Shown here piece by piece: positions 51,950 through 61,867 of a stretch of 64,000 bases of DNA. The DNA comes from Pseudomonas sp. B21-040 (GTDB lineage Bacteria > Pseudomonadota > Gammaproteobacteria > Pseudomonadales > Pseudomonadaceae), in assembly GCF_024748695.1 (NCBI RefSeq), contig NZ_CP087176.1, positions 1,419,501 through 1,483,500 of the forward strand, read 5' to 3'. The notes under the pieces were generated by a model. It was given only the letters and a program-made list of their open reading frames with translations. It had not been told where the DNA came from and searched no databases. Position 1 is the first letter of the stretch, and the number at the start of each line of letters is the position of its first letter. The translations under genes were made by a program, and so were the position numbers.

Positions 51950-53110
51950 ATGAATTTCCAACTGACCCAAGAACAAGAAATGTTGGTGGACGCGGTACGC
52001 AGCTTTGTCGCCAAGGAACTGCTGCCTCATGAGGAAGCGGTCGACCGTGCCGACGAAGTCTCCCCAGAGCTGGCGGCACAGATTCGCGGCAAGGCCATCG
52101 CCGCCGGTTTCTATGCCTTCAACATGCCGGAGGAGGTGGGCGGTGGCGGTCTGGACTACCTGTCCCAGGCGCTGATCGAGCGTGAGCTGTCGAAGGTTTC
52201 CTGGGCGCTGCACGTGTTCGTCGCTCGCCCGTCGAAAATCCTCATGGCCTGCACCGGCGACCAGATCAACGATTACCTGTTGCCGTGCATTCAGGGCGAG
52301 AAGATTGATTGCTTCGCACTGACCGAACCGGGCGCCGGCTCCGACGCCAATGCGATCAAGACCCGCGCCGTGCGCGAGGGCGATGACTTCATTCTCAACG
52401 GCAGCAAGCACTTCATCAGCCACGCCGGCCACGCCGATTTCGCCATCGTCTTCGCCGTCACTGACACCTACGAACACAACGGCAAAAAGCGTAACGCCGT
52501 GACCTCGTTCCTGGTCGATCGCAACACGCCGGGCATGACCATTCGCCGTGGTCCGAAATGCGTGAGCAATCGCGGTTATCACACCTTCGAAATGTTCTTC
52601 GACGACTGCCGCGTACCGGCTTCCAAAGTGTTGGGCGAAGTCGGCAAGGGCTGGGACGTGGCCAACGCCTGGCTCACCGCCGGGCGGGTGATGGTCGCCG
52701 CCAACTGCGTCGGTCAGGCGCAACGCGCGCTGGATGTGTCGCTGCAATGGGCGGCGGATCGAAAGCAGTTCGGCCAGCCGATCGGCACCTATCAGGGCAT
52801 CTCGTTCAAGCTCGCGGACATGGTCACGCAGATCCGCGCGGCCGAACTGCTGACCCTGCACACCGCCTGGAAAATGGACCAGGGCACCATGACCGATGGC
52901 GAGGCCGGCATGGCCAAGCTGTTCGCCAGTGAGGTGCTCGGCAAAGTCGCCGATGAAGCGGTGCAGATTTTCGGCGGCATGGGCCTGATGGATGAATGCC
53001 CGGTGGAACGCATCTGGCGTAACGCCCGGATCGAGCGCGTCTGGGAAGGCACCTCGGAGATCCAGCGGCACATCATTTCCCGCGAATTACTGCGGCCGCT
53101 GCTGCGCTGA
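51950..53110 (+). CDS. Acyl-CoA dehydrogenase
   Basis: A 386-residue FAD enzyme of the acyl-CoA dehydrogenase family. It contains CFALTEPGAGSDA, the FAD/substrate signature, and RVWEGTSEIQR with the likely catalytic glutamate. It oxidises an acyl-CoA at the alpha-beta bond. The start follows the hydratase-like gene by 41 bases and the CoA ligase gene follows by 18 bases. The substrate is unknown. Confidence 0.93.
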   Translation: MNFQLTQEQEMLVDAVRSFVAKELLPHEEAVDRADEVSPELAAQIRGKAIAAGFYAFNMPEEVGGGGLDYLSQALIERELSKVSWALHVFVARPSKILMACTGDQINDYLLPCIQGEKIDCFALTEPGAGSDANAIKTRAVREGDDFILNGSKHFISHAGHADFAIVFAVTDTYEHNGKKRNAVTSFLVDRNTPGMTIRRGPKCVSNRGYHTFEMFFDDCRVPASKVLGEVGKGWDVANAWLTAGRVMVAANCVGQAQRALDVSLQWAADRKQFGQPIGTYQGISFKLADMVTQIRAAELLTLHTAWKMDQGTMTDGEAGMAKLFASEVLGKVADEAVQIFGGMGLMDECPVERIWRNARIERVWEGTSEIQRHIISRELLRPLLR

Positions 53111-53128
53111 TCGCCCCGGAGAATTTCT

Positions 53129-55228
53129 ATGTCGCAGACGATTCGTGACAACCTCAAACGCCTGCTCGCGCCGCGTCATCTGGCGTTTGTCGGTGGCCGC
53201 AGCATGGCCCGCGCGCTCAAGCGTTGCGCCGAAGGTGGCTACCAGGGGCAGATGTGGCTGGTGAACCCGCAGCATGAAAGCCTTGAAGGTGTGCCGTGTG
53301 TGCGCAGCATCGCCGAACTGCCGTGCGGCCCGGACGCGGTGTTCATCGCCACCAACCGTGAACTGACCCTGACCTGCGTGGCCGAACTGGCCGCCAAAGG
53401 CGCGGGCGGCGCGATCTGCTACGCCTCCGGGTTTGCCGAAACCGGCGCCGAAGGCCAGGCCTTGCAGCAGAAGTTGCTGAAAGCGGCCGGCAGCATGGCC
53501 TTGCTCGGCCCTAACTGCTACGGCTTGCTCGATTACCTGCACAGCTCCGCGTTGTGGCCGGTGGCCCATGGCGGCAAACCGGTGGAGAAGGGCGTCGCCG
53601 TCCTGACCCAGAGCGGCAACTTCGCCTACAACCTGTCGATGAGCGACCGCTCGCTGCCGGTGGCCTACATGGCGTCGGTCGGTAATCAGGCGCAATTGGG
53701 CATCGCCGAATTGATGGACGTGCTGCTCGATGAACCGCGCGTCACCGCCATCGGCTTGCACCTCGAAGGCCTGAAAAACGTGCCGGGTTTCGCCCGCGCC
53801 GCGCACAAGGCGTTGGAGAAGGGCATTCCGATCATCGCCCTGAAAACCGGCGTGTCGCAGATCGGCGCCGAACTGGCGCTCAGCCACACCAGTTCGCTGT
53901 CCGGTTCCGATGCGCTGTATGACAGCCTGTTTGCGCGTCTGGGCGTGATCCGCGTCAGTGGCCCGGTGAGTTTTGTCGAAACCCTCAAGGCTGCTGCGTG
54001 CGGCAAGCTACCAGCAGGCAACAGCCTGATTGCGCTCGCCTGTTCTGGCGGCGATGCCGGGCTGATTGCTGACTATGCCGAACGCAATGACCTGAGCTTG
54101 CCCAAGCTCGATGCCGGTCAAATCAACGAACTGGCGCAGGTGCTGCCCAGCTACGCCAACCTGGTCAATCCGCTGGATTTCACCACTGCAATTTGGGGTG
54201 ACGGCGAAGCGTTGAACCGCATGCTCGACAGCGCCCTGCGCACCGAAGCGGACGCGGCGATGCTGGTGCTGGATTACCCGTCTGAATCCACCGGCGAACG
54301 CAAAGAATGCGACCTGCTGCTGGAGCTGTTTTGCGCCGCACTGGTGCGCCACGGCAAGACCGGTTTTGTCACCTCGGCGTTTCCCGAATTGCTACCGGCC
54401 CACGCTCGTGAACGCCTGCATGCGCAAGGTGTGGCAGCGTTGCAAGGCGTGGAAGACGGCTTGGCCGCGTGGGGGCGCATTGCCGGTTATCAGCGCAATC
54501 GTCAGGCACTGCTGGCGCTCGGTGAATCGGCGCTGGTGCCGCTGTGCCCACAGGCGCTAGAAAGTGATGGTCACCTGCTCAACGAGTGGGAATCCAAAAC
54601 GGCATTGCGCGCCTTTGGCCTGCCGACGCCCAACGGTGTCTTGAGCACGCCAGCCAACGCTCTGACGGATGCCAATGCACTGGGTTACCCCTTGGTGCTC
54701 AAAGCGGTCAGCGTGCAACTGCCCCACAAAACCGAAGCCGGTGCCGTGGCGCTGAACCTCAAGGACACCGCGGCCCTGAGCGCCGCGCTGGAAAAAATGC
54801 GTGCGAGCATTGCCGAGTACGCGCCGCAGGTGCCGTTCGATCAAGTGCTGCTGGAGCCGATGGCCAAGCCGCCGCTGGCCGAATTGATCGTCGGCATCAA
54901 GCGCGAAAACGACTTTGGCCTCGCCTTGGTCATTGGCGCTGGCGGAATTCTGGTGGAGTTGCTCAAGGACAGTCGCAGCCTGCTGCTGCCGACCACCGAC
55001 GGCGCCATTCGCAAGGCCGTGTCGAGCCTGCGCAGTGCTGCATTGCTGCAAGGGTTTCGCGGGCGCGAAACAGCGGACCTGGACTCGCTGGTCGCGGCGA
55101 TCCGCGCGGTGGCCGATTACGCCTGTGAGAACGCCGGTCAACTGCTGGAACTCGATGTGAACCCATTGTTGGTCGGTGCCGCTGGCACGACTGCGGTCGA
55201 TGCGTTGATTCGCCTTGGCCACGAGTGA
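53129..55228 (+). CDS. ADP-forming type acyl-CoA synthetase (fused alpha/beta)
   Basis: A 699-residue protein with a CoA-binding domain, a succinyl-CoA-synthetase-like flavodoxin domain and a C-terminal ATP-grasp domain (LPTPNGVLSTPAN, LVLKAVSVQLPHKTEAGAV, GIKRENDFGLALVIGAGG). A histidine in ALSHTSSLSGSD may be the phosphorylated residue. Such fused enzymes activate short acids as CoA esters, here perhaps the product of aldehyde oxidation. It is translated between the dehydrogenase and aruI. Confidence 0.88.
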   Translation: MSQTIRDNLKRLLAPRHLAFVGGRSMARALKRCAEGGYQGQMWLVNPQHESLEGVPCVRSIAELPCGPDAVFIATNRELTLTCVAELAAKGAGGAICYASGFAETGAEGQALQQKLLKAAGSMALLGPNCYGLLDYLHSSALWPVAHGGKPVEKGVAVLTQSGNFAYNLSMSDRSLPVAYMASVGNQAQLGIAELMDVLLDEPRVTAIGLHLEGLKNVPGFARAAHKALEKGIPIIALKTGVSQIGAELALSHTSSLSGSDALYDSLFARLGVIRVSGPVSFVETLKAAACGKLPAGNSLIALACSGGDAGLIADYAERNDLSLPKLDAGQINELAQVLPSYANLVNPLDFTTAIWGDGEALNRMLDSALRTEADAAMLVLDYPSESTGERKECDLLLELFCAALVRHGKTGFVTSAFPELLPAHARERLHAQGVAALQGVEDGLAAWGRIAGYQRNRQALLALGESALVPLCPQALESDGHLLNEWESKTALRAFGLPTPNGVLSTPANALTDANALGYPLVLKAVSVQLPHKTEAGAVALNLKDTAALSAALEKMRASIAEYAPQVPFDQVLLEPMAKPPLAELIVGIKRENDFGLALVIGAGGILVELLKDSRSLLLPTTDGAIRKAVSSLRSAALLQGFRGRETADLDSLVAAIRAVADYACENAGQLLELDVNPLLVGAAGTTAVDALIRLGHE

Positions 55229-55238
55229 GGATGTGAAC

Positions 55239-56846
55239 ATGCAAACCACAACATTGACGGGCGGCCAGGCACTGGTGCGATTGCTGGCCAACTACGGCGT
55301 CGACACCGTGTTCGGGATTCCCGGCGTGCACACGCTGGAGTTGTATCGCGGCTTGCCCGGCAGTGGCATTCGCCATGTGCTGACCCGCCACGAGCAAGGC
55401 GCCAGTTTCATGGCCGACGGCTACGCCCGGGTCAGTGGCAAACCGGGCGTGTGCTTCATCATCACCGGTCCCGGTGTGACCAACGCCGCGACCGGTATTG
55501 GCCAAGCGTATGCCGACTCGATTCCGATGCTGGTGATTTCCAGCGTCAACCACACCGCCAGCCTCGGCAAGGGCTGGGGCTGCCTGCACGAAACCCAGGA
55601 TCAACGCGCGATGACCGCGCCGATCACCGCCTTCTCGGCGGTGGCGCTGAGCACTGACGATCTGCCTGAATTGATCGCCCGTGCCTACGCGGTGTTCGAC
55701 AGCGAACGTCCGCGCCCGGTGCACATTTCGGTGCCGCTGGACGTGCTGTCAGCAAAAATAAGCCGCGACTGGAGTAGCGACGTGGTCCGTCGTCCCGGTC
55801 GTGGCGCCGCCTCAACCACCGCGCTGGAAGAAGCCGTGGCCAAGCTGCAAAACGCCAAGCGGCCGATGATCATTGCGGGCGGTGGCGCATTGAACGCGCA
55901 GCAAGCAGTGCAAGACATCAGCAACCGACTCGCCGCGCCACTGTTCACCAGCGTCGCCGGCAAAGGCTTGTTGCCGCCGGATGCACCGCTCAATGCGGGC
56001 TCGACCCTGTGCGTCGAGCCCGGCTGGAACCTGATCGCCGAGGCCGACGTGGTGTTGGCGGTTGGCACCGAAATGGCCGACACCGATTTCTGGCGAGAGC
56101 GTCTGCCACTGAATGCCGAACTGCTGCGGGTGGACATCGACCCACGCAAATTCAACGACTTTTACCCTTGTGCGGTGGCGTTGCACGGTGACGCGCAACA
56201 AACCCTTGCAGCGTTGCTGGAACGCCTGCCGCCCGCCACGCGCGATGCCAGCGCGGCGATTGCCGCCGTCGCGGCAATGCGTGAAGCGGTGAAGCAGGGC
56301 CACGGCCCGTTGCAGTCGATTCACCAGGCGATACTCGAGCGTATCGCCACCGAGCTGCCGGACGACGCGTTCATCAGCACCGACATGACCCAGCTGGCCT
56401 ACACCGGCAACTACGCCTTCAACAGCCTGGCAACCCGCAGCTGGTTGCACCCGACCGGCTACGGCACGTTGGGGTATGGCTTGCCGGCGGGCATCGGCGC
56501 CAAGTTCGGCGCGCCGCAGCGGCCGGGTCTGGTGCTGGTCGGCGACGGCGGTTTCCTCTACACCGCGCAAGAACTGGCGACCGCCGTCGAAGAACTCGAC
56601 AGTCCGCTGGTGGTGTTGCTGTGGAACAACGACGCGCTGGGGCAGATTCGCGACGACATGCTCGGGCTCGACATCGAACCGATTGGCGTACTGCCGCGCA
56701 ACCCGGACTTCGCCGCCCTCGGTCGCGCGTTCGGCTGCACAGTGAGCCAGCCGCAAAGCCTGGCCGAGCTGCAAACCGATTTGCGCCACGGCTTCAAGCG
56801 CAACGGCGTGACCCTGATCGAACTCAAGCATGCGTGCGCGCACTGA
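55239..56846 (+). CDS. aruI: 2-ketoarginine (5-guanidino-2-oxopentanoate) decarboxylase AruI
   Basis: A 535-residue thiamin-diphosphate enzyme. It has the catalytic glutamate in TRHEQGASFMADGYAR and the cofactor motif GDGGFLY...NND. AruI converts 2-ketoarginine to 4-guanidinobutyraldehyde in the arginine transaminase pathway. The neighbouring aminotransferase and two-component genes support this over acetolactate synthase. The ATG at 55239 is 10 bases after the ligase stop; the upstream in-frame start overlaps it. Confidence 0.88.
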   Translation: MQTTTLTGGQALVRLLANYGVDTVFGIPGVHTLELYRGLPGSGIRHVLTRHEQGASFMADGYARVSGKPGVCFIITGPGVTNAATGIGQAYADSIPMLVISSVNHTASLGKGWGCLHETQDQRAMTAPITAFSAVALSTDDLPELIARAYAVFDSERPRPVHISVPLDVLSAKISRDWSSDVVRRPGRGAASTTALEEAVAKLQNAKRPMIIAGGGALNAQQAVQDISNRLAAPLFTSVAGKGLLPPDAPLNAGSTLCVEPGWNLIAEADVVLAVGTEMADTDFWRERLPLNAELLRVDIDPRKFNDFYPCAVALHGDAQQTLAALLERLPPATRDASAAIAAVAAMREAVKQGHGPLQSIHQAILERIATELPDDAFISTDMTQLAYTGNYAFNSLATRSWLHPTGYGTLGYGLPAGIGAKFGAPQRPGLVLVGDGGFLYTAQELATAVEELDSPLVVLLWNNDALGQIRDDMLGLDIEPIGVLPRNPDFAALGRAFGCTVSQPQSLAELQTDLRHGFKRNGVTLIELKHACAH

Positions 56847-56873
56847 TTTTCATTTTTTGGCAGAGGTATCGCC

Positions 56874-58064
56874 ATGCGCTTTTCTGATCTGACACAACGC
56901 ATCGCCGGAGACGGCGCTGCCGCCTGGGACATTCATTACCGCGCGCTGGCGCTGCAGGAGCAGGGTGAAGATATCCTGCTGCTGTCGGTCGGCGACCCGG
57001 ATTTCGATACGCCGGCGCCGATTGTGCAAGCCGCCATCGACAGCCTGTTGTCCGGCCATACTCACTACGCCGACGTGCGTGGCAAGCGTGCCCTGCGTGA
57101 AAGCATCGCCCGGCACTACGGGCGCCGCAGCGGCCAACAGGTTTCGGCCGATCAAGTCATCGTGCTGGCCGGCGCGCAATGCGCGTTGTTCAGCGTTGCC
57201 CAATGCGTGCTCAACCCCGGTGATGAAGTGATTGTCGCCGAACCGATGTACGTGACGTATGAAGCCGTGTTTGGTGCGTGTGGCGCGGTGGTGGTGCCGG
57301 TGCCGGTGCGTTCCGAAAACGGTTTTCGCGTGTTGCCTGAAGACGTCGCCGCCCGCATCACGCCGCGCACTCGGGCCTTGGCACTGAACAGCCCGCACAA
57401 TCCGTCCGGGGCCAGTTTATCGCGGGCCACCTGGCAAGCGCTGGCAGACCTGTGCATCGCCCACGACCTGTGGCTGATTTCCGATGAGGTCTACAGCGAA
57501 TTGTTGTTTGACGGCGAGCATGTCAGCCCGGCGAGTTTGCCGGGCATGGCCGAGCGCACCGCGACACTCAACAGTTTGTCGAAATCCCACGCCATGACCG
57601 GTTGGCGAATCGGCTGGGCTGTCGTACCACCGGCCCTGGCGGCACATCTGGAAAACCTTGCGCTGTGCATGCTGTACGGCTTGCCGGACTTCGTGCAGGA
57701 CGCCGCCGTCGTCGCCCTCGAAAGCCATTTGCCGGAACTGGACGCGATGCGCGAAGCCTATCGCCAACGCCGTGATCTGGTCTGCGAATGCCTGGCTGAT
57801 TGCCCCGGCGTGCGCGCCTTGAAACCCGATGGCGGCATGTTCGTGATGGTCGACATTCGTGACACAGGCCTCAGTGCCCAGGCGTTTGCCGACCGCTTGC
57901 TCGACCGCCATGGCGTATCAGTTTTGGCCGGTGAAGCCTTCGGTCCGAGCGCCGCAGGGCACATTCGACTGGGCCTGGTGTTGGGTGCGGAGCCGTTGCG
58001 TGACGCCTGCCAGCGCATTACCCGCTGCGCCATTGAACTGCTGGAGTCCCCCATTCATGCATAA
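56874..58064 (+). CDS. aruH: Arginine:pyruvate transaminase AruH
   Basis: A 396-residue class I aminotransferase. The PLP lysine lies in SLSKSHAMTGWRIGW, with NSPHNPSGA and the terminal arginine region typical of the fold. In P. aeruginosa AruH transfers the amino group of L-arginine to pyruvate, giving 2-ketoarginine and alanine, and sits beside aruI as here. It overlaps the aldehyde dehydrogenase gene by 8 bases. Confidence 0.88.
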   Translation: MRFSDLTQRIAGDGAAAWDIHYRALALQEQGEDILLLSVGDPDFDTPAPIVQAAIDSLLSGHTHYADVRGKRALRESIARHYGRRSGQQVSADQVIVLAGAQCALFSVAQCVLNPGDEVIVAEPMYVTYEAVFGACGAVVVPVPVRSENGFRVLPEDVAARITPRTRALALNSPHNPSGASLSRATWQALADLCIAHDLWLISDEVYSELLFDGEHVSPASLPGMAERTATLNSLSKSHAMTGWRIGWAVVPPALAAHLENLALCMLYGLPDFVQDAAVVALESHLPELDAMREAYRQRRDLVCECLADCPGVRALKPDGGMFVMVDIRDTGLSAQAFADRLLDRHGVSVLAGEAFGPSAAGHIRLGLVLGAEPLRDACQRITRCAIELLESPIHA

Positions 58065-59472
58065 CCACACCACGCTGTTTATCGATGGTCGCTGGCAAAC
58101 CCCGTCGGGGCGGGGCATTGCCGAAGTGATCAACCCGGCCACAGAAGAAGTCGCAGGCTCGGTGCCGCTGGGTGATGAGCGCGATGTCGACAACGCGGTG
58201 GCCGCCGCACGCAAGGCGTTCAATTCATGGTCACGCACGCCGTCGAGCGTGCGTGCCGGTTACATCCGCGCCCTCGCCGAGCAGTTGCGCGCGCGGGCTG
58301 ACGAGATGGCTTCGGTCATTACCGCTGAACTGGGCATGCCGGTGCAATGGTGCCGCTCGGTGCAAGTCGACGGGCCGATCATCGGGCTGGAGCACTACGT
58401 CGAACTCGCAGGCCTGATGGACGAAGTGCGTGAGGTCGGCAACTCGCTGGTGATTCGCGAAGCGGTGGGCGTGTGCGCCTTCATCAACCCGTGGAATTAC
58501 CCGCTGCATCAATTGATCGGCAAGCTCGCCCCGGCGCTGGCCGCTGGTTGCACCGTGGTGGTCAAACCCAGTCAGGAAACCCCGCTGCACGCCTTTTTGC
58601 TGGCGCAGATGATCGAAGCCATCGGCTTGCCGGCCGGTGTGTTCAACCTGGTCAGCGGGCCCGGCTCGAAGGTCGGTGAAGCGCTGGCCAAACACCCGGA
58701 CGTGGACATGGTCTCGTTCACCGGCTCGACCGGTGCCGGCGTTCGCGTGGCGCAAGCGGCCGCGCCGTCGGTAAAACGAGTGTGCCTGGAACTCGGCGGC
58801 AAGTCGCCGCTGCTGATTGCCGAAGACGCGGACCTCGCCGCCGCCGTGCGTTACGGCGTGCAGGACGTGATGATCAACTCCGGCCAGACCTGCACCGCGT
58901 TGACCCGGATGTTGCTGCCGGCCAGTCGTTACGCCGAAGCCGTGGAACTGGCCATCGCCGAAACCCGGAACCTGCGCATGGGCGATCCTCTGGACCCGAA
59001 CAGTTTCCTCGGGCCCATGTGCTCGGCAGCGCAACGTCGTACCGTGCTTGATTACATTAAGGTCGGCCAGCAGGAGGGCGCACGGTTGGTGTATGGCGGG
59101 GACACGGCGGGCGAGTTCGAGCGTGGTTTCTACGTCACCCCGACGCTGTTCGCCGATGTCGACAACCGTATGCGCATCGCTCAGGAAGAAATCTTCGGCC
59201 CGGTGCTGTGCCTGATTCCCTACACCGATGAAGCGCAGGCAATCCAGATCGCCAATGATTCACCTTTCGGCCTGTCCAGCGGCGTCTGGGCCGGCAGCGC
59301 CGAGCGCGCCTTGCAGCTTGGGCGGCAACTGCGTGCCGGGCAGTGCTTCCTCAACGGCGCTGTCTTCAATTATCAGGCGCCGTTCGGTGGCTACAAACAA
59401 TCGGGCAATGGCCGGGAATGGGGCGAGGAAGGGCTCAACGAGTTCGTTGAAGTGAAGGCGATTCAGGTGTAA
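58057..59472 (+). CDS. NAD(P)-dependent aldehyde dehydrogenase, likely 4-guanidinobutyraldehyde
   Basis: A 471-residue aldehyde dehydrogenase. The active-site glutamate is in CLELGGKSP and the cysteine in NSGQTCTA. Coupled to aruH by an 8-base overlap, it probably oxidises 4-guanidinobutyraldehyde to 4-guanidinobutyrate, the step after AruI. A long upstream in-frame frame lies inside aruH and is rejected. Substrate assignment is by context. Confidence 0.92.
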   Translation: MHNHTTLFIDGRWQTPSGRGIAEVINPATEEVAGSVPLGDERDVDNAVAAARKAFNSWSRTPSSVRAGYIRALAEQLRARADEMASVITAELGMPVQWCRSVQVDGPIIGLEHYVELAGLMDEVREVGNSLVIREAVGVCAFINPWNYPLHQLIGKLAPALAAGCTVVVKPSQETPLHAFLLAQMIEAIGLPAGVFNLVSGPGSKVGEALAKHPDVDMVSFTGSTGAGVRVAQAAAPSVKRVCLELGGKSPLLIAEDADLAAAVRYGVQDVMINSGQTCTALTRMLLPASRYAEAVELAIAETRNLRMGDPLDPNSFLGPMCSAAQRRTVLDYIKVGQQEGARLVYGGDTAGEFERGFYVTPTLFADVDNRMRIAQEEIFGPVLCLIPYTDEAQAIQIANDSPFGLSSGVWAGSAERALQLGRQLRAGQCFLNGAVFNYQAPFGGYKQSGNGREWGEEGLNEFVEVKAIQV

Positions 59473-59537
59473 TCGTCCAATGACCCCGCGCGTTACCGCC
59501 TTCAAATTCAACGTGTGTAAACGTTTAAGGAATTGCC

Positions 59538-60242
59538 ATGAAAGTACTGATCGTCCACGCCCACCCGGAGCCGAAGTCCTTCACCGCCGCGTTGCGTGAC
59601 CAGGCTGTCGCAACCCTGCAAGCCCAGGGGCATGAAGTTCAGGTCAGCGATTTGTACGCGATGAACTGGAACCCGGTGGCAAGCGCCGATGACTTTTCTT
59701 CGCGAGAGAATCCTGAATATCTGGTGTATGCGCTGGAGCAACGTCTTGGGGTGAAGAGCCAGTCATTGGCGCCGGACATCCAGCAAGAACTCGACAAACT
59801 GCTGTGGGCTGACCTGCTGATCCTCAATTTCCCGATTTTCTGGTTCTCGGCCCCGGCCATGCTCAAGGGCTGGATTGACCGGGTGCTGGTGTCGGGGATT
59901 TGCTACGGCGGCAAACGCTTTTACGACCAGGGTGGCTTGAGCGGCAAGAAAGCGCTGGTGACCGTTACCCTGGGCGGGCGCGAGCACATGTTCGGTGACG
60001 GCGCGATTCACGGTCCGCTGGAAGACATGCTGCGACCGATTCTGCGCGGCACGCTGGCGTATGTCGGCTTCGAGGTGCTGGAACCGTTCGTGGCCTGGCA
60101 TGTGCCGTACATCAGCGATGAAGCGCGCAAGGAGTTCCTGCAGGGTTATCAGCAGCGTCTGGAACACTTGAGCGATGACCTGCCGATGCAGTTTCCGCGC
60201 TTGTCGCAGTTTGATGAGGCGCTGAATCCGTTGCCTGTCTGA
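59538..60242 (+). CDS. NAD(P)H dehydrogenase (quinone), flavodoxin-like
   Basis: A 234-residue flavodoxin-fold reductase of the NQO1/KefF/MdaB type (VLIVHAHPEPKSFTAAL; NFPIFWFSAPAMLKGWIDRV). It reduces quinones with NAD(P)H using FAD or FMN. A similar gene follows aruH in P. aeruginosa. It may protect against quinones or recycle electrons; no direct step in arginine breakdown is known. Confidence 0.9.
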   Translation: MKVLIVHAHPEPKSFTAALRDQAVATLQAQGHEVQVSDLYAMNWNPVASADDFSSRENPEYLVYALEQRLGVKSQSLAPDIQQELDKLLWADLLILNFPIFWFSAPAMLKGWIDRVLVSGICYGGKRFYDQGGLSGKKALVTVTLGGREHMFGDGAIHGPLEDMLRPILRGTLAYVGFEVLEPFVAWHVPYISDEARKEFLQGYQQRLEHLSDDLPMQFPRLSQFDEALNPLPV

Positions 60243-60284
60243 CGCGGATTGTTACCCAGGAATTTGATGGTGCATTTTCGGGCT

Positions 60285-60370
60285 CCATCGCGGGCAAGCC
60301 CGCTCCCACAGTAGACCGCATTCTTCCTGAACGAATGCAATCCACTGTGGGAGCGGGCTTGCCCGCGATG
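60285..60370. repeat. REP pair (inverted)
   Basis: Two nearly complementary REP units, each with a GCGGGCAAGCCCGCTCCCACA core, lie at 60285-60312 and 60344-60370 after the quinone reductase gene. Confidence 0.85.
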
Positions 60371-60427
60371 AGGCCAGTGAAATCAGCCCAAGAATCAGCT
60401 ATCTGCCTCGGGCACTGGCTATCAGGC

Positions 60428-60619
60428 CTAGATTTCCTTCACCGGCGTTTCACCCTCGACCCCTTTGATCAACCCGATGACGTGCAGGCAATCGGCTTTG
60501 TTCACATACGACTCACCACTGGCAATCGTCTCGTGATTCCCCGCCCTCAACCGCCAGCGCCATTGTCCTTTGCCGGTGCTCGGGGTGCCTTTGGACTGCC
60601 TGTAGATCTCGAAATACAT
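60428..60619 (-). CDS. DUF1508 (YegP-like) small protein
   Basis: A 63-residue protein with the YegP/DUF1508 pattern FEIYRQSKG...WRWRLRAGNHETIASGESYVNK. These small proteins have one or more such repeats and no proven biochemical role. GGAGCGAG lies before the ATG at 60619; longer in-frame starts give a non-family tail. Confidence 0.85.
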   Translation of the reverse strand: MYFEIYRQSKGTPSTGKGQWRWRLRAGNHETIASGESYVNKADCLHVIGLIKGVEGETPVKEI

Positions 60620-60850
60620 ACTGCTCGCTCCATGCGATGGGTTATAGCGACAACCAGTGTGACGCATCGGGGGCAAGCCTAGCGGAGCTGGCTTTTTTGG
60701 CCATCCAGCATTTGTTTCCAGGCATTTGAAAATATTTCTGCCGGCGCCAGCGGGCCGGTGGGAATGGCCAATTCCCCCTCGGATTCGCCCTTGCATCACC
60801 TTCCTCGGTCCTGCTTAATACGATTCGGTTCATGCGTCGAGCACCTGTCG

Positions 60851-61864
60851 ATGCCCCCGGATTGTCGTAAAACCACTATAAAAAAGAGCAATCAATTGAC
60901 TCATCAGCACGGAACGCATCTGACCGGGCCTCTGGCGTTGTCGCTCGTCATCCCGGTGTTCAATGAAGCAGCGACCGTCGATTTGTTCATCGCGCGGATC
61001 AATGACGTCTTCAACCAAGAGACGCTGATTGGTCTGGAGCTGGTTTTCGTCAACGACGGCAGCACCGACGCCACACTGGACCTGCTGCTGGAACGCCAGC
61101 AGACAGATCCACGCCTGCGCATCGTCGACCTGAGTCGTAATTTCGGCAAGGAAGCGGCGCTGACTGCGGGTTTACAGACGGCTACCGGACAGGTCGTGGT
61201 GCCGATCGATGTCGATTTGCAGGACCCGCCTGAAGTCATTCTTGAAATGATCGCCCGCTGGCGTGAAGGCTATGAAGTGGTGCTGGGCCATCGTCTGAGT
61301 CGCAACACCGACTCTTGGGTCAAACAGACCTCGGCCAACTGGTTCTACCGCCTGCACAACAAGATTGCCGAACAACACCTGCCGGAAAACGTCGGTGATT
61401 TCCGGCTCATGGACCGTTGCGTGGTCGATGCCTTGCAGACACTGCCCGAGTCGCGACGCTTCATGAAAGGCCTGTTCGCCTGGGTCGGATTTCGCACCAC
61501 TTACGTGAACTACGAGCGCCCCGAACGGGTGGCGGGGGCGACCAAGTTCAACGGCTGGCGCTTGTGGAATTTCGCCCTGGAAGGCATCACCAGTTTCAGC
61601 ACTGAACCGCTGCGGGTCTGGACCTACCTTGGTCTGGTTGTTTCGCTGATTTCTTTCGCGTTCGCCATTTTCATCATCCTGCGCACCTTGATTTCCGGAA
61701 TTGACCTGCCGGGTTACGCCTCGCTGATGGTCGCCGTGACTTTTCTGGGTGGCTTGCAATTGATCGGCATCGGCGTGCTGGGTGAATACCTGGGCCGGAC
61801 CTACATCGAATCCAAGCGCCGCCCGGTTTTCTTGGTGCGTCGTGTCTACGACCCCAAGGACTGA
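60851..61864 (+). CDS. Family 2 glycosyltransferase (GtrB/dolichol-P-mannose-synthase-like)
   Basis: About 337 residues. The GT2 core begins LSLVIPVFNEAATVD and has the DxD-type VPIDVDLQDPPEV. Two C-terminal membrane helices (residues about 255-278 and 292-315) match GtrB, which transfers a sugar to undecaprenyl phosphate. The start is uncertain: ATG at 60851 or TTG at 60896, with weak ribosome sites. It heads a run of coupled genes for surface-sugar modification. Confidence 0.88.
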   Translation: MPPDCRKTTIKKSNQLTHQHGTHLTGPLALSLVIPVFNEAATVDLFIARINDVFNQETLIGLELVFVNDGSTDATLDLLLERQQTDPRLRIVDLSRNFGKEAALTAGLQTATGQVVVPIDVDLQDPPEVILEMIARWREGYEVVLGHRLSRNTDSWVKQTSANWFYRLHNKIAEQHLPENVGDFRLMDRCVVDALQTLPESRRFMKGLFAWVGFRTTYVNYERPERVAGATKFNGWRLWNFALEGITSFSTEPLRVWTYLGLVVSLISFAFAIFIILRTLISGIDLPGYASLMVAVTFLGGLQLIGIGVLGEYLGRTYIESKRRPVFLVRRVYDPKD

Positions 61865-61867
61865 AGC

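Noticed and set aside
53129..55228. Frameshift between two synthetase subunits
   Set aside because: The alpha and beta domains are in one continuous frame, as in known fused ADP-forming acyl-CoA synthetases.
20852..60370. CRISPR array
   Set aside because: The repeated units at 20852, 44454, 50791 and 60285 are isolated REP or palindromic elements without regular spacers, and no cas genes are present.
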